From positions 177,230,010-177,294,009 of the forward strand of contig OZ023264.1 in the NCBI GenBank assembly GCA_964006375.1: a stretch of DNA of 64,000 nucleotides, read 5' to 3'. The notes under the pieces are model-generated. The model was not told where the DNA came from. It did no database searches and saw only the letters and a program-made list of their open reading frames with translations. This document shows, one piece after another, positions 61,454 through 64,000 of the stretch. Source of the stretch: Tillus elongatus (Eukaryota; Arthropoda; Insecta; Coleoptera; Cleridae). Each line of letters starts with the position of its first letter. Position 1 is the first letter of the stretch. A program made the position numbers and the translations under genes.

Positions 61454-61457
<4 letters not shown>

Positions 61458-61541
<84 letters not shown>
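61458..61541. repeat. (TA)n microsatellite, right of Penelope-like element
   Basis: A TA tract of about 84 bp followed by (TG)n. Confidence 0.95.
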
Positions 61542-61545
<4 letters not shown>

Positions 61546-62060
61546 GTGTGTGTGTGATAACTCAAAAAATAATGGGCCGATTTTGATTAAATTTGGTGAA
61601 TGCCTTCCTTTTGCAAGTGGCTTGGATAAGTTCGTTATCCACGAAAATCGGCCCAGGTTTTTCCGGAAAATTTTGTGTTTTCTTTCGGAAAAAATTATAT
61701 CTCCGGAATTAACAAAGTGTGGGCAACCAAATTTGGTACGCGGGTTTACATCCTTATAGGTAAGTTACCCACCAAAATTTAGCTCAGTAGGTCAAAAGAC
61801 AAAAAGTTATAGGCATTTGAAGAAAAATAAATTGGGGTTTTCCTCAAAACGTCAAAGTTGCGATTTAAAATGTCAAAATTGGCAATATTTAGGCAAAGAA
61901 CTCGAATCTAATACGGGCTACGGAAATAAAATCTCTCAAGAAGAATGTTTTACAAACCCTAGGGTCTTAGTTTCAACCGTCATTGTCCTTCATTTTACTA
62001 AAATATTTCCAGAAAATTCATTTCAAATAGACCCTTACTCTGATGCTTGTCAGTAGCCTT
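61542..62060 (+). repeat. Repeat A, copy 8, right half (diverged)
   Basis: ATAACTCAAAAAATAATGGG, TGGCTTGGATAAGTTCGTTA and ATCGGCCCAGGTTTTTCCGG match the right half of repeat A. After about 61700 the sequence diverges and the usual terminus is not found. Confidence 0.65.
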
Positions 62061-62339
62061 AGCTATAGAGTTTATCGTTTAATGGTATATAATTTTTGTC
62101 GAATTTTCGTAAAAAATCAATAAAAAATATCCGTTGTTATAAAAGATATGAAAAAAAATGTATATATTAATTATAGGGTGTCTTGAGCTACATCTTAAAA
62201 ATTATTTCTACAATCACAGGATGGCCCATAAGTCGTTGGTGATACATTTTTTTTAATTTATTTTTTAATCAAACACGCCTTATGTTATTGCATTTTTGCA
62301 TTTTCTATCGAAATATAATGCATGTTTGTAAGAAGAGAA
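62061..62339. other. Intronic AT-rich, nothing recognised
   Basis: No coding or repeat signal. Confidence 0.35.
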
Positions 62340-62655
62340 ATTCTGGACGCAGCAAGTGCGTTATGGTAGCGAATTTTGATCAAATTCTTCATATTGGAAT
62401 AGCTCAATTTGCTATTAACCTACTAGGTTGACCAAGAAACGAGTTTTTGCGAGAACACCTTAAGTTTACTTTCGGAAATTTTTGTACATTTTCAAACAAT
62501 AAAGTTATTTGGATGAAACATGGCACATTGTTTTTACTATATAGATTATACTGGTAACCAAATTTGATACATGCTTTCTTAAAAAAACACAATTATTTGC
62601 TATTAAACACATTTTTTGAAAATTCACTACCATAACGCACTTGCTGCGTCCCGAA
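62340..62655. repeat. Fold-back version of the repeat A terminus
   Basis: Left GGACGCAGCAAGTGCGTTAT (62345) and right ATAACGCACTTGCTGCGTCC (62633) are inverted copies of the repeat A right end, about 36 bp each, bounding a 250-bp interior. It looks like an independent TIR element sharing its ends with repeat A. Confidence 0.75.
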
Positions 62656-63307
62656 CCTTTTTTTTTTTCAATGGCCAACTTCTTGGAAATTTGTCGAAAG
62701 TCAGTAAATATCTGTTTATTCGGAAACCGTACTAGATGGGTATAGGGAAACCTAATACACTGCCATAGACATTGAAGTTTTTTATCCAATAGCGCAATAA
62801 AATACAGGGTATCCCATTTGAAAATTTCAGTTGTTTCAGATTTTGCATCGCCAAATTTGAGGTCAATTTCTGAACAGCTTGTATGTAATTTGAGTAAAGT
62901 TTTTATTTAAATAGATGAAACGACTTTTTTATATGACTCCCAGAAAATTTCAGATCATACGACGTTGCTTTCAACCCATAGATGCCTTGTTTCATGTGGT
63001 GGCATTTTCCGGTAAAAAATTTCGTAAATTTGCAAATAACTCTGAAACGGCTAATATTTGGACATAGTAACCTCAGCAAAGTTGACGTAGAATTCACCGC
63101 TGTGTCTGAAAATGTATAATATAGGTATAGGATGTTCCATTTTCAAAAATCGAGTTGATAGCAGTTCCAGCAAAACCGGAAGTGCCGCCATCTTGGAAAT
63201 ATTTTAGCCTGAAAGATCAGCCTTGACTAGGCCTACCCTGAAATTTTCAAATCAAAACTCCGATTACAAGTACAAAAGATTCTAACCAACGGTTTGGGTG
63301 TATCACC

Positions 63308-63308
<1 letters not shown>
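62656..63308 (-). repeat. Repeat B, copy 2
   Basis: An inverted copy of 55022-55545: GAAACGGCTAATATTTGGAC, GTGCCGCCATCTTGGAAATA, CAGCCTTGACTAGGCCTACC, and the end GTTTGGGTGTATCACCCTGT at the TA tract. Confidence 0.75.

Positions 63309-63388
<80 letters not shown>
63309..63388. repeat. (TA)n microsatellite
   Basis: A TA tract of about 80 bp between repeat B and the 262-bp hammerhead unit. Confidence 0.95.
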
Positions 63389-63389
<1 letters not shown>

Positions 63390-63392
<3 letters not shown>

Positions 63393-63651
63393 AGGAGAAA
63401 GGTTAAGGGCAAAGCCGCAGGTGATTTCTTTGCCTCCGTGGCTATTTTGGTTGTTTCCCTCGGATTGAGGGTCTTCCAAATGTTGCTGAAAATGTGCACT
63501 GGTTGTCTGTTGTGACTCCGTGTATTTTTGCATCTTCATCCAGAGTGTTCCCATCTTCACCTGGCTATACCGTACTGATGATGGCTAATAAGCTTGAAAC
63601 ACGAGTATGCGGTTGTCTCCTTGCGGCTTTGCCCTTAACTTTTCTCCTTGT
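63390..63651 (+). mobile_element. 262-bp TIR unit carrying a hammerhead ribozyme
   Basis: Terminal inverted repeats of about 33 bp: left ACAAGGAGAAAGGTTAAGGG, right CCCTTAACTTTTCTCCTTGT, both continuing with GCAAAGCCGC/GCGGCTTTGC. No ORF. The hammerhead motif lies 38 bp from the right end. It adjoins a TA tract on the left and a near-TA sequence on the right. It resembles a solo terminal unit of a Penelope-like element. Confidence 0.75.
63569..63613 (+). ncRNA. Hammerhead ribozyme, near-intact
   Basis: Helix I ACCGTA (63569-63574) pairs with TGCGGT (63608-63613), six pairs including one wobble. CTGATGA (63575-63581). Helix II GGCT/AGCT (63583-63586/63591-63594) with loop AATA, after a T-T mismatch at the junction. 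GAAA (63596-63599). Helix III AC/GT with loop ACGA. The cleavage triplet is GTA, cutting after A63607. All invariant core residues are present; the junction mismatch (normally G-C) is the main weakness. Confidence 0.7.
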
Positions 63652-63688
63652 ATAGTACAGAAATGCCGTGTTATAAATCCTCTTATAG

Positions 63689-63919
<231 letters not shown>

Positions 63920-63943
63920 TACTGGTAAGATTTCATTCCTTAC

Positions 63944-64000
63944 CTTAGTATATTCAATTTTCTCTTCTATCTCTGCCCGTTGCTTAGCTTTGTAGCGCAA
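63944..64000 (-). CDS. Probable receptor tyrosine kinase juxtamembrane exon (partial)
   Basis: At the right edge the minus strand reads [19 protein letters not shown] and then a donor AAG|GTAAGG in phase 0, which matches the phase of the next exon (54714). A basic, highly charged stretch is what follows a transmembrane helix in a receptor. The 9.2-kb intron between them is full of repeats. There is no homology-based proof in so short a piece; phase agreement and the good donor are the support. Confidence 0.6.

Larger units (their letters stand above)
59519..61457 (+). mobile_element. Penelope-like element, family P copy 1 (5'-truncated)
   Basis: It contains an RT with GIY-YIG endonuclease (59563-61048), five 70-bp tandem units, and a terminal region with a hammerhead relic. 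It sits between (TA)n tracts at 59438-59518 and 61458-61541, which are flanked by the two halves of repeat A, so it inserted into the TA tract. The RT lacks its N-terminal part. Confidence 0.88.

Overview
The window is a transposon-rich stretch of a eukaryotic nuclear genome, almost certainly an insect. The evidence is spliced genes with GT-AG introns, small exons inside multi-kilobase introns, and insect-type repeats (Tc1/mariner-like, hAT, pogo-like, Jockey/CR1- and I-type LINEs, Penelope-like elements, a Helitron-type terminus). The order of insect cannot be fixed from this sequence. No bacterial operon, CRISPR array or intact ribosomal RNA gene is visible.

Two host genes are present and converge. 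On the plus strand, the last seven exons of Rme-8 (DNAJC13), an endosomal J-domain co-chaperone, run from 4695 to the stop codon at 31302; all splice phases agree. On the minus strand, the 3' part of a receptor tyrosine kinase runs from a probable juxtamembrane exon at the right edge (63944-64000) through five kinase-domain exons (54507-54714, 54243-54444, 46525-46684, 46019-46371, 42386-42608). Its kinase domain looks most like the Torso/RET/FGFR group. Its transmembrane and extracellular exons, and the J-domain end of Rme-8, lie outside the window.

Nearly all the rest is mobile DNA lying in introns and between the genes. Left part (1-31 kb): a LINE end fused to a pogo-like remnant; a 2.4-kb unclassified TIR element inside an older repeat; LINE, mariner and DD41D-like remnants; a 777-bp TA-flanked TIR element; a hAT element nested in a LINE; a 1.9-kb long-TIR DD41D transposon; an RNase H-bearing LINE; and a deleted hAT with 8-bp target duplications. 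Middle (31-42 kb): a second copy of the first hAT with a perfect 8-bp duplication, a fold-back MITE, a Helitron-type end, a 1.7-kb palindrome and a second long-TIR DD41D copy. Right part (42-64 kb): a 34-bp minisatellite split by a LINE, a family of repeats each carrying a long (TA)n tract, two Penelope-like insertions inside those tracts, a diverged tandem array and many other nested insertions.

The most interesting signal is a set of hammerhead-ribozyme-like motifs, each close to one end of a Penelope-like or TIR-bounded unit. Two have an intact CUGANGA...GAAA core with helices I and II present: 15377-15417 and 63569-63613, both plus strand. Others, at 7.2, 12.6, 21.3, 47.5 and 61.4 kb, keep the architecture with damaged cores. 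In three of the families helix III is only a 4-6 nt palindrome, as expected for ribozymes that work as dimers. A second theme is that (TA)n tracts inside one repeat family act as landing pads for other elements, giving nested structures of up to 3.4 kb.
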